Origin: JOPF136 sp035517515
Lineage (GTDB): Bacteria; Acidobacteriota; Terriglobia; Acidiferrales; UBA7541
DNA length: 61,023 bases
NCBI GenBank assembly: GCA_035517515.1
Contig: DATIYQ010000321.1
Span: 1-61,023, forward strand
Reading direction: 5' to 3'
Positions 17,143 through 25,982 of the stretch are shown here, in pieces. The notes under the pieces were generated by a model, which searched no databases, had not been told where the DNA came from, and saw only the letters and a list, made by a program, of their open reading frames with translations. The position numbers and the translations under genes were made by a program. The number at the start of each line of letters is the position of its first letter. Positions within the stretch are counted from its first letter, which is position 1.

Positions 17143-18455
17143 GCGGGACCGCCGAGTTGCTGGGTCCCTTCTTCCATTGTCTGGAAGCGATGCCGGTGTG
17201 CCGCACCAGCGGGCATGTGACCAAAGTGGTGGGGCACATCGTGGAATCGGAGGGCCCGGCCGGCTCGGTGGGGGACGCATGCGAGATCGTGGATTTTCAG
17301 GGAAGGTGCCATCCCGGCGAGATTGTGGGCTTCCGCGGGCGCACGGTGTTTTCCATCCCCCTGGACCGCCCACGCGGAATCCAGTTTGGCGATCGAGTGA
17401 TTTCCTGGAACGCCCGGCCGGCTCTGGCGGTGGGAAACGACCTGCTGGGCCGGGTGCTGGACGGCAGCGGCCGCCCGCTGGATTCCCAGGGGACATTTCG
17501 GGCGCTGGAGCACCGCCCGCTGCACGGCACGCCACCGCAGCCGCTGGAGCGGACGGCGATTCGCGAGCCTCTGGGCTGCGGAATCCGCGCGATCGACGGA
17601 TTGCTGACCTGCGGGCGCGGGCAACGGCTGGGAATCTTCGGAGGCAGCGGCGTGGGCAAGAGCACGCTGATGGGAATGATGGCCCGGGGCACGGAAGCGG
17701 ATCTGACGGTGGTGGCGCTGGTGGGAGAGCGCGGCCGCGAGGTGCGGGAGTTCCTGGAAGAATCGCTGGGAGGAGAGGGCCGGGCGCGCTCGGTGGTGGT
17801 GGTGGCGACCTCGGACCAGTCTCCGCTGCTGCGGCTGCGCGCGGCCTTTGCCGCGACCACCGTGGCGGAATATTTCTGCTCGCGTGGCAAACACGTTCTG
17901 CTGGTGATTGATTCGCTGACGCGCGTGGCCATGGCGCAGCGGGAGATCGGGCTGGCGGCCGGGGAGCCGCCCACGGCGAAGGGCTACACACCATCGGTGT
18001 TTTCCCTGCTGGCGCAACTGGTGGAGCGCGCCGGCCATTTTGGGAGCGGAAGCATCACCGGGTTTTACAGTCTGTTGATGGAAGGGGATGATCAGCAGGA
18101 CCCGCTGGTGGATGCGGTGCGCGCGCTGCTGGATGGGCACATCATCCTGGACCGAAAGCTATCCGCGTTGAACCACTATCCGCCCATCTCGGTCCTGGAC
18201 AGCCTGAGCCGGCTGATGCCGGCGGTGAGCAGCACGGAGCAATTTGAAAAAATGCAGCGGCTGCGGAAGCTGGTGGCGGCCTATACCGCGTCGGAAGATC
18301 TGATCCGGGTAGGCGCGTACCAGAAGAACCTGGATCCGGTGCTGGACCAGGCGATCAGCGTGATGCCTGCGCTGAGCGCATTTCTGCAACAAAAGAAGAT
18401 GGAAAAGGCGCCTTTTTCGGAAACCCTGGCACGCCTGCTGGCTTTGCCCTGCTGA
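17139..18455 (+). CDS. fliI: FliI, flagellar export ATPase
   Basis: 438 residues, F1-beta-like. Walker A is FGGSGVGKST (Lys174). The Walker B strand is LLVIDSLTRVAMAQREIG, followed by GEPPTAKGYTPSVFSLL, a signature of type III ATPases. It drives export substrate unfolding and entry with FliH and FliJ. Length and all catalytic motifs are normal. Confidence 0.97.
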   Translation: MSGTAELLGPFFHCLEAMPVCRTSGHVTKVVGHIVESEGPAGSVGDACEIVDFQGRCHPGEIVGFRGRTVFSIPLDRPRGIQFGDRVISWNARPALAVGNDLLGRVLDGSGRPLDSQGTFRALEHRPLHGTPPQPLERTAIREPLGCGIRAIDGLLTCGRGQRLGIFGGSGVGKSTLMGMMARGTEADLTVVALVGERGREVREFLEESLGGEGRARSVVVVATSDQSPLLRLRAAFAATTVAEYFCSRGKHVLLVIDSLTRVAMAQREIGLAAGEPPTAKGYTPSVFSLLAQLVERAGHFGSGSITGFYSLLMEGDDQQDPLVDAVRALLDGHIILDRKLSALNHYPPISVLDSLSRLMPAVSSTEQFEKMQRLRKLVAAYTASEDLIRVGAYQKNLDPVLDQAISVMPALSAFLQQKKMEKAPFSETLARLLALPC

Positions 18456-18462
18456 GGCGGCC

Positions 18463-18909
18463 ATGGCGTTCCGCTTCTCCCTTCGTGGACTGCTGCGGCT
18501 CCGCACGGGCCAGGAGCGCATGGAACGGCTGCGGCTGACGGCGCTGGCGGCGGAAATCCTTCAGACGCGGCTCGCGGCCGCCTCCGTGGTCCAGGAAAGC
18601 CTTGAGGCAAGGCGGAACATTCAGAAGCAGATGTCCGCGGGCCTTTGGAGCGCGGAATTGTACTGGGAGGGGGCGCGCGAAGAGCGCCGCGTGGCCCGCC
18701 GAAACTCTTTGATGCAATCCCTGGCGGAGTTGACGGCTCGCTACAGCCGGCAAGCCGCGGTGTATCAGAAAGTGCGGCGGCAGCTCCGCGTCCTGGAGAA
18801 CCTGCAAGCCCGGCGTTACCAGCAGTACCTGGTGGAACAGGGCCGAAGGGAGCAACGCGTCCTGGACGAAGCCTTTCTGCTGCATTCCTTCCACCATCCG
18901 GAGGGATGA
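18463..18909 (+). CDS. fliJ: FliJ, export apparatus stalk protein
   Basis: 148 residues, almost all charged alpha-helical coiled coil, beginning FRFSLRGLLRLRTGQE, the usual FliJ opening. FliJ is the central stalk of the FliI hexamer and contacts FlhA. Identification leans on size, coiled-coil nature and position right after fliI. Sequence conservation in this family is always weak. Confidence 0.85.
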   Translation: MAFRFSLRGLLRLRTGQERMERLRLTALAAEILQTRLAAASVVQESLEARRNIQKQMSAGLWSAELYWEGAREERRVARRNSLMQSLAELTARYSRQAAVYQKVRRQLRVLENLQARRYQQYLVEQGRREQRVLDEAFLLHSFHHPEG

Positions 18910-19016
18910 TTTTGCCGGCCAAGCGGCAAAGAATGACTCGTCCGAACAGAACGCCCGTCCCGCTCCCGGGGCACATTCCATCGGCCACTCCGCGAAACCC
19001 TTGAGTCCTCATTCAG

Positions 19017-21158
19017 ATGGCCGTGCACCGTTCGCGGTGCAGTGCCCAGCGCGTTTGGCGCGCGATGTGCCTGGGTCCACCCGGGGAAACCTCGATGTGG
19101 GTCTGTGCACAAGGCAGCGTATCGGACGCAGTTCCAGTGGAGCTGAAAGCGCCGAGCGCACCCTCGCGCGCTCCGGCCATGGCGGACGCGCCTGGAGAGG
19201 CTTCCAGCGGCGCCCCAGCGAACCATGACTGGCGCGGCGCGGCGGAAGTGAGAGGCCACGATTCTCATGCGGCGCCTCCCAATTCCGGCAGGCCATCAGC
19301 GCAGTCGAGGCCGGGCGCCGCAACGCCATGCACAGCCAGCGGGACATCACCTGCTTCTTCAGCACAGTTTGCGGTGACGCTCGCGGCTTACTTGCATGCC
19401 GCGTCCGGCCCGAGTGGCGTGGCCGAACCGGCGCTTCCCTCCGAAGTGCAAGCCACGCGCGCGGGTGAAAGTGCCGGGACCCAGGGCAGCGAGGAAGCAG
19501 CCGAAGACAATTCCGGAACGCGCACTACAGGTTTTGTTTCCCGCAGCGAATTTGACGACTTCCCCGCCGGAGCATCCTTCGCGGGCGGAGACCGCGCGGT
19601 CGCTGCTTCGATGGCGGCCGAGGGGAATGCAAGTGAAGCGCAAGATTCCTGCGCGAGGCAGCCTTGCGGTACAACGGCGGAAGCAACAGAGCCCACGGAC
19701 GTGCAAGCAGGTTGGATGGGTGTAACCCCCGCGCCACAGGGGCCCACGGCGGAGGCTCCGGAGATTGCCGAAGCTTGCTCCGCGCCAGCGGAGGCGCCGG
19801 CCCAAGCACAGAGAAATATTCCCAAAGCCGCGCAAGATGGAGGAGCCGCCCTGAGAGCCTGTGGACCAGGCGATGGTTCAGCAGGCGCGCCCGGCATGGC
19901 CTCTTCGGAATCAGGGATCCTCCCGGCTTGGACTACCGCGCCGCAGGCAGTGGAAGGCATGCAGGCCGGCGAGCGTTTGTCGAGAGGAGCAGATGCACAG
20001 TTGGGGCGAGAAGCAGCGCCGGCAGCTGCGCATTCTGCGGAGGGCAATGCGCACGCTGTCCTGCGGATTGACGAGAGTTCAAAGGACGCACCGCCACTTC
20101 CGCCCATCCCGGGCCCAAGGGCTGAAGCGATCCGGTTCGCCGACGCAGGGACAAATCCGTCCTCCGCTCCGGTCAGCTCCGAGGCCGTGATTTCGCCCGG
20201 CGCTGCGCATGACTCGAGTTCCAGGGAGGCGGCGAGCACGGCTCCGGGGCGTCTGTCTGGCGCGGAGCGGGAAGCGAATGGTCAGAGCGAATCGCCGCGG
20301 GATAGACCCGAGCCAAACGTGGAGATGCGCGGCTCAACGGCGCCCGATCCCACCGTGCGCAGCGCGGCTCCGGGCGTTGAAGTTGGGGGCGGGAGCAGCC
20401 AAGCAGGGCAGACGCCCGAACACTCGAATGCCGGGCGGGAAGACCTGCACGGAGCGGAGGATTCGGCGTCTCGCCCACGGGGCACGGAGAGGACGGAGGA
20501 GACGAGTTCCACGACGGGGCAGGAAAGGGTCAATCCTTCATCCATATTGGTGGGTGACGCGGCGAAGGGAACCTCGTGCTCTGCGCCGCCGGCGACGAAC
20601 ACCATCGCGCAGAACTCCTCGACGGCGATTCCGGCTCCAACCGCGGGACCGCCCGCGCGCGCATACCCGGCCTCCGAGGGGGGGCCGCCTGGAGGAAGCG
20701 TGAGAACCGGTGGCGCCGAAGGGGAGTCGTGGAAGTCCGGCGAGCTTTCGGCGCAACCCGGCAGCAGCGAGCTTCACGTTACGTTTCAAACGGATGGACT
20801 TGGCCCGGTGGAACTTCGCGCATCGTTGCGCCAGAACATTCTGGCGGCATCGATCGCGGTCACGCGCGGGGACGTGCAGGCGGCGCTCAGTGGCGACTTG
20901 CCCGCGGTGCACCAGGCGATGGCGCAACACAACCTGCGGCTGGAGAGCCTCAAGGTGACCCACGGCGCGGGGGGAAATCACCCGGAGCTCTCCGCGGGAT
21001 CGCATTCTCCGCGCGGAAACCGCGACCGCCCATCCGCGTCAGCGCGCGGGCAGGCGGCCCGGAACTTTGTGGAGGGCGAAGCGGTGCGCTCCGCGGGAAG
21101 TTCTCCGGAACTCTGTGCGGCGGGCAGCCGGCGTGGGAGAGTCAGTATTCACGTGTAA
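19017..21158 (+). CDS. fliK: FliK-like flagellar hook-length control protein
   Basis: 713 residues. About the first 560 are low-complexity, rich in Ala, Gly, Ser, Glu and Pro, as expected for the extended ruler part of FliK. The C-terminal conserved domain includes ELHVTFQTDGLGPVELRASLRQNILAASI (about 585-613), matching the Flg_hook core where LxPxxLG-type motifs occur. FliK measures hook length and switches export specificity through FlhB. The protein is much longer than the roughly 400 residues of enterobacterial FliK. The start is uncertain: no ribosome site precedes 19017, and later ATGs at about 19064 and 19179 are possible. Confidence 0.82.
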   Translation: MAVHRSRCSAQRVWRAMCLGPPGETSMWVCAQGSVSDAVPVELKAPSAPSRAPAMADAPGEASSGAPANHDWRGAAEVRGHDSHAAPPNSGRPSAQSRPGAATPCTASGTSPASSAQFAVTLAAYLHAASGPSGVAEPALPSEVQATRAGESAGTQGSEEAAEDNSGTRTTGFVSRSEFDDFPAGASFAGGDRAVAASMAAEGNASEAQDSCARQPCGTTAEATEPTDVQAGWMGVTPAPQGPTAEAPEIAEACSAPAEAPAQAQRNIPKAAQDGGAALRACGPGDGSAGAPGMASSESGILPAWTTAPQAVEGMQAGERLSRGADAQLGREAAPAAAHSAEGNAHAVLRIDESSKDAPPLPPIPGPRAEAIRFADAGTNPSSAPVSSEAVISPGAAHDSSSREAASTAPGRLSGAEREANGQSESPRDRPEPNVEMRGSTAPDPTVRSAAPGVEVGGGSSQAGQTPEHSNAGREDLHGAEDSASRPRGTERTEETSSTTGQERVNPSSILVGDAAKGTSCSAPPATNTIAQNSSTAIPAPTAGPPARAYPASEGGPPGGSVRTGGAEGESWKSGELSAQPGSSELHVTFQTDGLGPVELRASLRQNILAASIAVTRGDVQAALSGDLPAVHQAMAQHNLRLESLKVTHGAGGNHPELSAGSHSPRGNRDRPSASARGQAARNFVEGEAVRSAGSSPELCAAGSRRGRVSIHV

Positions 21159-21184
21159 CGCGACAAAGGAAAGGAGACTGGTTT

Positions 21185-21490
21185 GTGATCAACGTGTCTG
21201 CACCAGCTTTAAGCACGGCGCCAACGAACAGCGCTTCCAGTTCCAGTTCTGGTACGCCCAGCAACGAGCTGACCGGAAATTCTTTCATCACCCTGCTCAC
21301 CGCCCAGCTTCAGGCGCAGGACCCATTTGATCCCATGGACCCAACCACGTTTCTTAACGAGCTGGTGCAATTCAACTCATTACAGCAGCTCATCAACATC
21401 AACACGCTTCTGGCGCAGGCCCTCGGCGGCTCGGCCGCTCCAACTCAGGCCAGCAGCGCAGCCCGGCCCGCCGGCCGGACGCAGTATTAA
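21185..21490 (+). CDS. flgD: FlgD, hook-capping protein (short form)
   Basis: 101 residues from a GTG at 21185, which has GGAAAGGAG nine bases upstream. The conserved N-terminal FlgD core is complete: NSFITLLTAQLQAQDPFDPMDPTTFLNELVQFNSLQQL. The C-terminal Ig-like and tudor-like domains found in enterobacterial FlgD (about 230 residues) are absent. Short FlgD forms are known in several phyla. It caps the growing hook and stands directly before flgE. Confidence 0.92.
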   Translation: MINVSAPALSTAPTNSASSSSSGTPSNELTGNSFITLLTAQLQAQDPFDPMDPTTFLNELVQFNSLQQLININTLLAQALGGSAAPTQASSAARPAGRTQY

Positions 21491-21500
21491 GGAGAATGAC

Positions 21501-22736
21501 ATGCTTTCTTTTTCGACCCCGCTCTCCGGATTGAACGCGAATTCAGAAGATCTGACGGTGATTGCGAACAACGTGGCAAACCTGAACACCGTGGCGTACA
21601 AGAGCAGCCAGGCTTCCTTCGAGGACCTGTTCTATCAACAGTTGGGCTCGAGCGGCAACGGCAACCCCATCCAGATCGGCGTGGGGACGCAGGTGTCCAG
21701 CATTTCCACGGAGTTTACCCAAGGGGGGCTGCAAGGAACGGGCGTGCCCACCAACGTGGCCATCCAGGGCGACGGTTTTTTCCTGCTCTCAAACAACGGA
21801 ACGGACGAATACACCCGCGCGGGAAATTTCTCGATTGCCTCGGACGGGAGCCTGGTGGCTTCGGATGGCTCCCTGGTGCTGGGCAATCCGGCCATCAACG
21901 GGGTGATCGCGCCGAGCCCGACGCCGACGCCCATCTCCATTCCCACGGGGCTGACCACGCCGCCCAAGGCCACGGGAACCGTGGGCATTACGCTGAATCT
22001 GGATTCCGGAACGGCGGTGGGAGGGACCTTCAGCACCTCCGCGTCGGTCCATGACGCGCTGGGCCAGGTGCACGTGCTGACCTACACGTTTACCAAAACG
22101 GCAGCCAATGCCTGGAACTATGCGATCACCATTCCCGGCGCGGACGTGGGCGCGGCCAACCCGGTTACGGTCAACAGCGGGACGTTGATGTTCAGCGGGA
22201 GCGGGGTGCTCACCTCTCCTGCCGCGGATGTCTCCGGCATCGCCATCACCGGCTTTGCCAATGGCGCCGCCAATTTGAGCTATACGTGGCAACTGTTCAA
22301 CCCCAATACCGGACCGCTGCTGACGCAATTTTCCGGACCTTCGGCAACCTCCGCCACGCAGGATGACGGTTACGCGGCGGGCACACTGCAGACGTTCAAC
22401 ATCCAAGGGGACGGCACCATTCAGGGCGTCTTCAGCAACGGGCAGACCCAGGCGCTGGGACAGATCACCATCGCCACGTTTGCGGACGAGCAGGGATTGC
22501 TGCGCAACGGCTCGAACGCGTTTCTGCAGAGCTTGTCTTCCGGATCGCCGAATATCGGCACGCCGGGGACGGGCGGACGCGGCACCCTGGCCGGAGGATC
22601 GCTCGAGCAGTCCAACGTGGACATCTCCGGCGAATTTGCCAACCTGATTCTCGCCGAACGCGGCTTCCAGGCAAACGCCCGGGTGGTGACCACGTTTGAC
22701 CAGGTGATTCAGGCGGCGATTGCGCTTTCCCAATAG
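21501..22736 (+). CDS. flgE: FlgE, flagellar hook protein
   Basis: 411 residues; GGAG lies seven bases before the ATG. The N-terminus (LSGLNANSEDLTVIANNVANLNTVAYKSSQ) and C-terminus (EQSNVDISGEFANLILAERGFQANARVVTTFDQV) are the conserved coiled-coil ends of hook proteins. The variable domain between them is rich in Gly, Thr and Ser. It is the last gene before a stable hairpin at 22766, so it probably ends the fliK-flgD-flgE unit. Confidence 0.95.
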   Translation: MLSFSTPLSGLNANSEDLTVIANNVANLNTVAYKSSQASFEDLFYQQLGSSGNGNPIQIGVGTQVSSISTEFTQGGLQGTGVPTNVAIQGDGFFLLSNNGTDEYTRAGNFSIASDGSLVASDGSLVLGNPAINGVIAPSPTPTPISIPTGLTTPPKATGTVGITLNLDSGTAVGGTFSTSASVHDALGQVHVLTYTFTKTAANAWNYAITIPGADVGAANPVTVNSGTLMFSGSGVLTSPAADVSGIAITGFANGAANLSYTWQLFNPNTGPLLTQFSGPSATSATQDDGYAAGTLQTFNIQGDGTIQGVFSNGQTQALGQITIATFADEQGLLRNGSNAFLQSLSSGSPNIGTPGTGGRGTLAGGSLEQSNVDISGEFANLILAERGFQANARVVTTFDQVIQAAIALSQ

Positions 22737-22765
22737 GCTGGCGCCAGCGCTCCAGGTGATTGCGG

Positions 22766-22799
22766 GCCTGCCCTTCGAATCAGGAGGGGGAGGGCAGGC
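22766..22799 (+). terminator. Hairpin after flgE
   Basis: GCCTGCCCT (22766-22774) pairs perfectly with AGGGCAGGC (22791-22799) over a 16-base loop, 30 bases after the flgE stop. A T-run appears only further on (about 22855), so intrinsic termination is uncertain. Confidence 0.45.
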
Positions 22800-22999
22800 G
22801 CAAACCTGAGAAGTTCCCTCATGAGAATTTTCAAATCTCGCATCGCTCTGCGCTTGTTTTTGCGCCCGTTTTGACAGAGCCCAAAACACCGCACAGACAA
22901 ATCGACGGGGTTGAGGCACTTAACTGCCAGCCGGGGGCGGGCCCATGCACCACTTCGCCCCTTTGGTTCGGCTGCCCAATTGCAGGAACGCATTCCGGC

Positions 23000-23482
23000 A
23001 TGGCAGCCCAACCCACGATGACGGCAAAGGCCTCAGGCACGGCGCAAGCCATCCGCCGGGCGGCGGCGATCGTCGGGGGGCTGACGGTTGTGGTGGGCCT
23101 GGTGGGCTGGTTTGTGTGGTCCTCGCAGGCGGCGCAGAGGGAAGCGGAACGGCGAGCGCCGGGCGGCGTGCGCGCGGTCATTCATCTCGAAAACTTCATC
23201 GTGAACCTGAGCGGAGCGCAGGAGACCAGCTTTCTCCGCGTGGGGATTGACCTCGGGTCGGGGCTGGAAGAGAAGGAGATTCGGGATGAGCACCGGCTTC
23301 CTTTCCGGCCACGGGTGCGGGACGTCATCCTGGGCGTGCTGGCCACGCGCACCAGCGAGGACCTGATGACGTCCGCGGGAAAAAACAAGCTGAAGCAAGA
23401 CGTGCTGCAGGCGGTCCAGGAGCGCATTCCGGAGCTTCAGGTCCGCGAGATCTATTTCACCGAGTTTCTGGTGCAACGCTGA
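23000..23482 (+). CDS. fliL: FliL, stator-associated basal-body protein
   Basis: 160 residues from the ATG at 23000 (AGGAA upstream); a second ATG at 23018 is an alternative. One membrane helix lies at about residues 22-42. The periplasmic domain carries HLENFIVNLSGAQETSFLRVGIDLG, a conserved DVILGVLATRTSEDL segment and the C-terminal REIYFTEFLVQR, all typical of FliL. FliL rings surround stator units and stabilise them. It opens the fliL-fliN-fliOP-fliQ-fliR-flhB-flhA run. Confidence 0.92.
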   Translation: MAAQPTMTAKASGTAQAIRRAAAIVGGLTVVVGLVGWFVWSSQAAQREAERRAPGGVRAVIHLENFIVNLSGAQETSFLRVGIDLGSGLEEKEIRDEHRLPFRPRVRDVILGVLATRTSEDLMTSAGKNKLKQDVLQAVQERIPELQVREIYFTEFLVQR

Positions 23483-23485
23483 ACC

Positions 23486-23764
23486 ATGGAAAAAACCGCA
23501 GCCAACCCGGTGGCAGAGACTCCGGTGGAAGCGCTGGACTCGTGGCCGGCGGTGCTGCGCATGACCGGAACGGCCTCCGTGCAGGTATACATCAATAGCC
23601 TGACCATCCGGGACCTTTACCGTCTGGGCCCCGGAACGGTGGTGCGCACCGGCCTGCCGGACGCGGGAAATGTTCCCGTGCGGTTCAACGGGCGGCTGAT
23701 CGCCTGGGGCGAATTCCAACTGGTGGGCAACCGCCTCGCGGTGCGCATTGCGGAGATCGCCTGA
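23486..23764 (+). CDS. fliN: FliN-type SpoA-domain switch protein, short
   Basis: 92 residues, three bases after fliL. A single SpoA (FliM/FliN C-terminal) domain spans almost the whole protein: VQVYINSLTIRDLYRLGPGTVVRTGLPDAGNVPVRFNGRLIAWGEFQLVGNRLAVRI. It lacks the extended N-terminus of the second FliN at 30997. In this position (between fliL and fliP) other genomes carry fliM-fliN, so this may be the canonical C-ring FliN, or a SpoA partner in the export-docking complex. Having two SpoA proteins besides FliM is discussed in the findings. Confidence 0.85.
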   Translation: MEKTAANPVAETPVEALDSWPAVLRMTGTASVQVYINSLTIRDLYRLGPGTVVRTGLPDAGNVPVRFNGRLIAWGEFQLVGNRLAVRIAEIA

Positions 23765-23816
23765 GGGAGAGCGCCGGAGGAGTGGCGCGTGCGGGCGACA
23801 CAGGGATACGGGGGGC

Positions 23817-24857
23817 ATGGGGTTTCTTCATAAGATGCTGGAAGCGATGAGCGGCCGGGAGCGCCGCTTGAAATTGTGTGAAACCATTTCCCTGGGCGAC
23901 CGCCGTTTTCTGGCCCTGGTGCAATTCGAGCAGCAGCAGTACCTGGTGGGCAGCACCAGCCAGGCGATTACGCTGATCGCCCGAGTCGCTTCTTCCAACC
24001 GCGGTGCCGCGCAGGGTGAGGGTGGGGAGCGCGGGAGTTCTTCCGCGGTCACGTTTTCCGGAAGTCCTGTGGAGAGCGCGGGAAGCCGGGTTCCAGAGAG
24101 CCGAGCCTGGAAGCGGGCCTGCGGCTGTGTGCTGCTTTGCGCGCTGGTGCTCGCGGCGGCCACTCCGGCGGCCGCCGCCGGACCGTCCCGCGCGGGAACT
24201 CTTGTCCCGCTCCCCGGCCTGCCACCGGCCGCGAACAGCCAGGCCATTTCCATCGCCCTGCTGCTCACCGCGCTGACGCTTCTGCCGGCCTTGCTGCTTT
24301 CGATGACTCCGTTTGTGCGCGTGCTGGTGATCTTTCATTTTCTGCGCCAGGCGCTGGGCACGCAGACGGCCCCAACCAACCAGACGCTGGTGGGACTCGC
24401 GCTGTTCCTCACCTATTTCATCATGCAGCCGGTGGGCGCCCAGATTGTCTCCAGCGCGGTGGTGCCCTACGAGCACAGCGAGATCAGCGCGATGGAGGCC
24501 CTGGACCGCGGGGCAAATCCCCTGCGCGAATTCATGTTGCGGTATGCCCGGGAGAAGGACCTGGCGCTGTTCGTGGAGCTTTCCCACGCGCCGCGTCCGC
24601 GCGAGCCGAAGGACCTCCCGCTGCGGGTGGTGGCGCCCGCGTACATTCTTTCGGAGCTGAAAGCCGGCTTCCAGATCGGCGCGGTGCTGTTTCTTCCTTT
24701 CCTGGTGGTGGATATGGCGGTGGCGGCGATCACCACCTCCGTCGGCATGTTGCAACTTCCCCCGGTAATTATTTCCACGCCGCTGAAAATCCTGCTGTTT
24801 GTGGTGGCCGATGGCTGGAACCTGGTGGTGGGCTCGTTGATGAAGAGTTTCAACTGA
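23817..24857 (+). CDS. fliP: FliO-FliP fusion: export gate assembly factor joined to gate subunit
   Basis: 346 residues from the ATG at 23817 (GGGGGG upstream). Residues about 1-65 are a FliO-like cytoplasmic domain (GRERRLKLCETISLGDRRFLALVQFEQQQYLVGSTSQAITLIARV) without the usual N-terminal membrane helix. A linker leads to a signal-peptide-like helix (about 102-122, ending ATPAAAAG). Complete FliP follows, with SMTPFVRVLVIFHFLRQALGTQ and a C-terminal VGMLQLPPVIISTPLKILLFVV. FliP normally has about 245 residues. FliP forms the pentameric core of the export gate; FliO helps assemble it and is otherwise a separate membrane protein. If the signal helix were cleaved, FliO would be left with a C-terminal anchor. 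Confidence 0.9.
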   Translation: MGFLHKMLEAMSGRERRLKLCETISLGDRRFLALVQFEQQQYLVGSTSQAITLIARVASSNRGAAQGEGGERGSSSAVTFSGSPVESAGSRVPESRAWKRACGCVLLCALVLAAATPAAAAGPSRAGTLVPLPGLPPAANSQAISIALLLTALTLLPALLLSMTPFVRVLVIFHFLRQALGTQTAPTNQTLVGLALFLTYFIMQPVGAQIVSSAVVPYEHSEISAMEALDRGANPLREFMLRYAREKDLALFVELSHAPRPREPKDLPLRVVAPAYILSELKAGFQIGAVLFLPFLVVDMAVAAITTSVGMLQLPPVIISTPLKILLFVVADGWNLVVGSLMKSFN

Positions 24858-24912
24858 GGCGCGGGCAAACGCAGCGGTCCGGCGGCAGCGGAACCGGTCG
24901 AAGGGGACATTG

Positions 24913-25176
24913 ATGGAACAACTCGTGCAACTCGTGCAGCACACGTTCGAAGCGGCCATCGTGATCAGCGCGCCCATTTTGCTGGCGGCCATGCTGGTGA
25001 GCGTGTTGATCAGCCTGGGCCAGGTGTTGACCTCGATGCAGGAGATGACCGTGGCCACGGTGCCGCGTCTTGCGGCGGTGGCCCTTCTCGCCGTCCTGCT
25101 GGCGCCGTGGATGACCCGGCGCATGGTGATGTTCACCACCCAATTGTTCGCGGATTTCCATGTGTATCTGCGTTGA
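24913..25176 (+). CDS. fliQ: FliQ, export gate protein
   Basis: 87 residues with two membrane helices (about 15-40 and 50-75). The conserved sequence SAPILLAAMLVSVLISLGQVLTSMQEMTVATVPRL is diagnostic. The ATG at 24913 is preferred over the overlapping TTG because AAGGGG is better spaced. Four FliQ subunits pack around FliP and FliR in the gate. Confidence 0.95.
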   Translation: MEQLVQLVQHTFEAAIVISAPILLAAMLVSVLISLGQVLTSMQEMTVATVPRLAAVALLAVLLAPWMTRRMVMFTTQLFADFHVYLR

Positions 25177-25190
25177 GGGAAGGAGGTGCG

Positions 25191-25970
25191 GTGAACGCAG
25201 GGCTGGCGGGCCTCCTGGCACACATCTTCCTGGTCGCCACGCGCATTGCGGGAGTGATGACCTTCGCTCCGTTTTTCGGAAGCCTGACCATTCCCAAGCG
25301 GGTCAAGGCCGGCCTCACGGTGGCGCTTACGCTTGCACTCTACCCGGTGCAGGCCGCGAAGTCCCCTGCGGTGCCGGCCGCTTTAACCCTGGGCGATTGG
25401 CTGCTGTGCGAGCTGGGCGAAGTGATGCTGGGAATGTTGTTCGGCTGGTCGGTGCAATTCGTTTTCGAGGGCATGGAACTCGCCGGACAGCTGATGAGCT
25501 TCCAGTTCGGCTTCTCGCTGGTCAATGTAATCGACCCGCAGACCCAGGTGGAAACCACGGTCCTCTCCACCTTTCAGGAGCTGTTCGCCGCGCTGATTTT
25601 CCTGGAGCTGGGGGTCCACCGCGCCGTGCTGCGCGGCCTGGCCCGGAGTTTCGATCTGCTGCCGGTGGGAGTGCCGCGGGCCACGCTGGGGAGCACGGAA
25701 GGGCTGCTGCACGCGGCCACCGCGATGTGGGTGATTGGAGTACAGATGGCGCTTCCGGTGCTGGTGGCCACGCTGATCACGGACCTCGCCCTGGGGTTTT
25801 TGGGGCGGGCCACGCCACAGTTTCCGGTCTTGTTTCTGGGGATCTCGGTGAAAAGCCTGCTGGGCTTTGCGGTAGTGATGGGCGTGGTGGTGGCCTGGCC
25901 GCGCGTGCTGGAGCAGCACTTTCTGCACGCGCTGGCGGTATCGGAAGACCTGCTGCGGCTGCTGCGCTGA
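25191..25970 (+). CDS. fliR: FliR, export gate protein
   Basis: 259 residues from a GTG with AAGGAGG five bases upstream. It has six or so hydrophobic segments. TRIAGVMTFAPFFGSLTIPKRVKAGLTVALTLAL and ELAGQLMSFQFGFSLVNVIDPQTQVET match FliR. One FliR completes the FliP-FliQ-FliR gate. It sits between fliQ and flhB as usual. Confidence 0.95.
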   Translation: MNAGLAGLLAHIFLVATRIAGVMTFAPFFGSLTIPKRVKAGLTVALTLALYPVQAAKSPAVPAALTLGDWLLCELGEVMLGMLFGWSVQFVFEGMELAGQLMSFQFGFSLVNVIDPQTQVETTVLSTFQELFAALIFLELGVHRAVLRGLARSFDLLPVGVPRATLGSTEGLLHAATAMWVIGVQMALPVLVATLITDLALGFLGRATPQFPVLFLGISVKSLLGFAVVMGVVVAWPRVLEQHFLHALAVSEDLLRLLR

Positions 25971-25982
25971 AAGGGCCAGGGA

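Noticed and set aside
18911..18930. TTTGCCG/CGGCAAA hairpin after fliJ as a terminator
   Set aside because: Seven base pairs but A-rich rather than U-rich after the stem on the plus strand; it could equally be chance.
22969..22984. Sigma-54-like site CGGC-N7-TTGCA before fliL
   Set aside because: Spacing fits, but the -24 part matches poorly and the start would fall five bases before the ATG.
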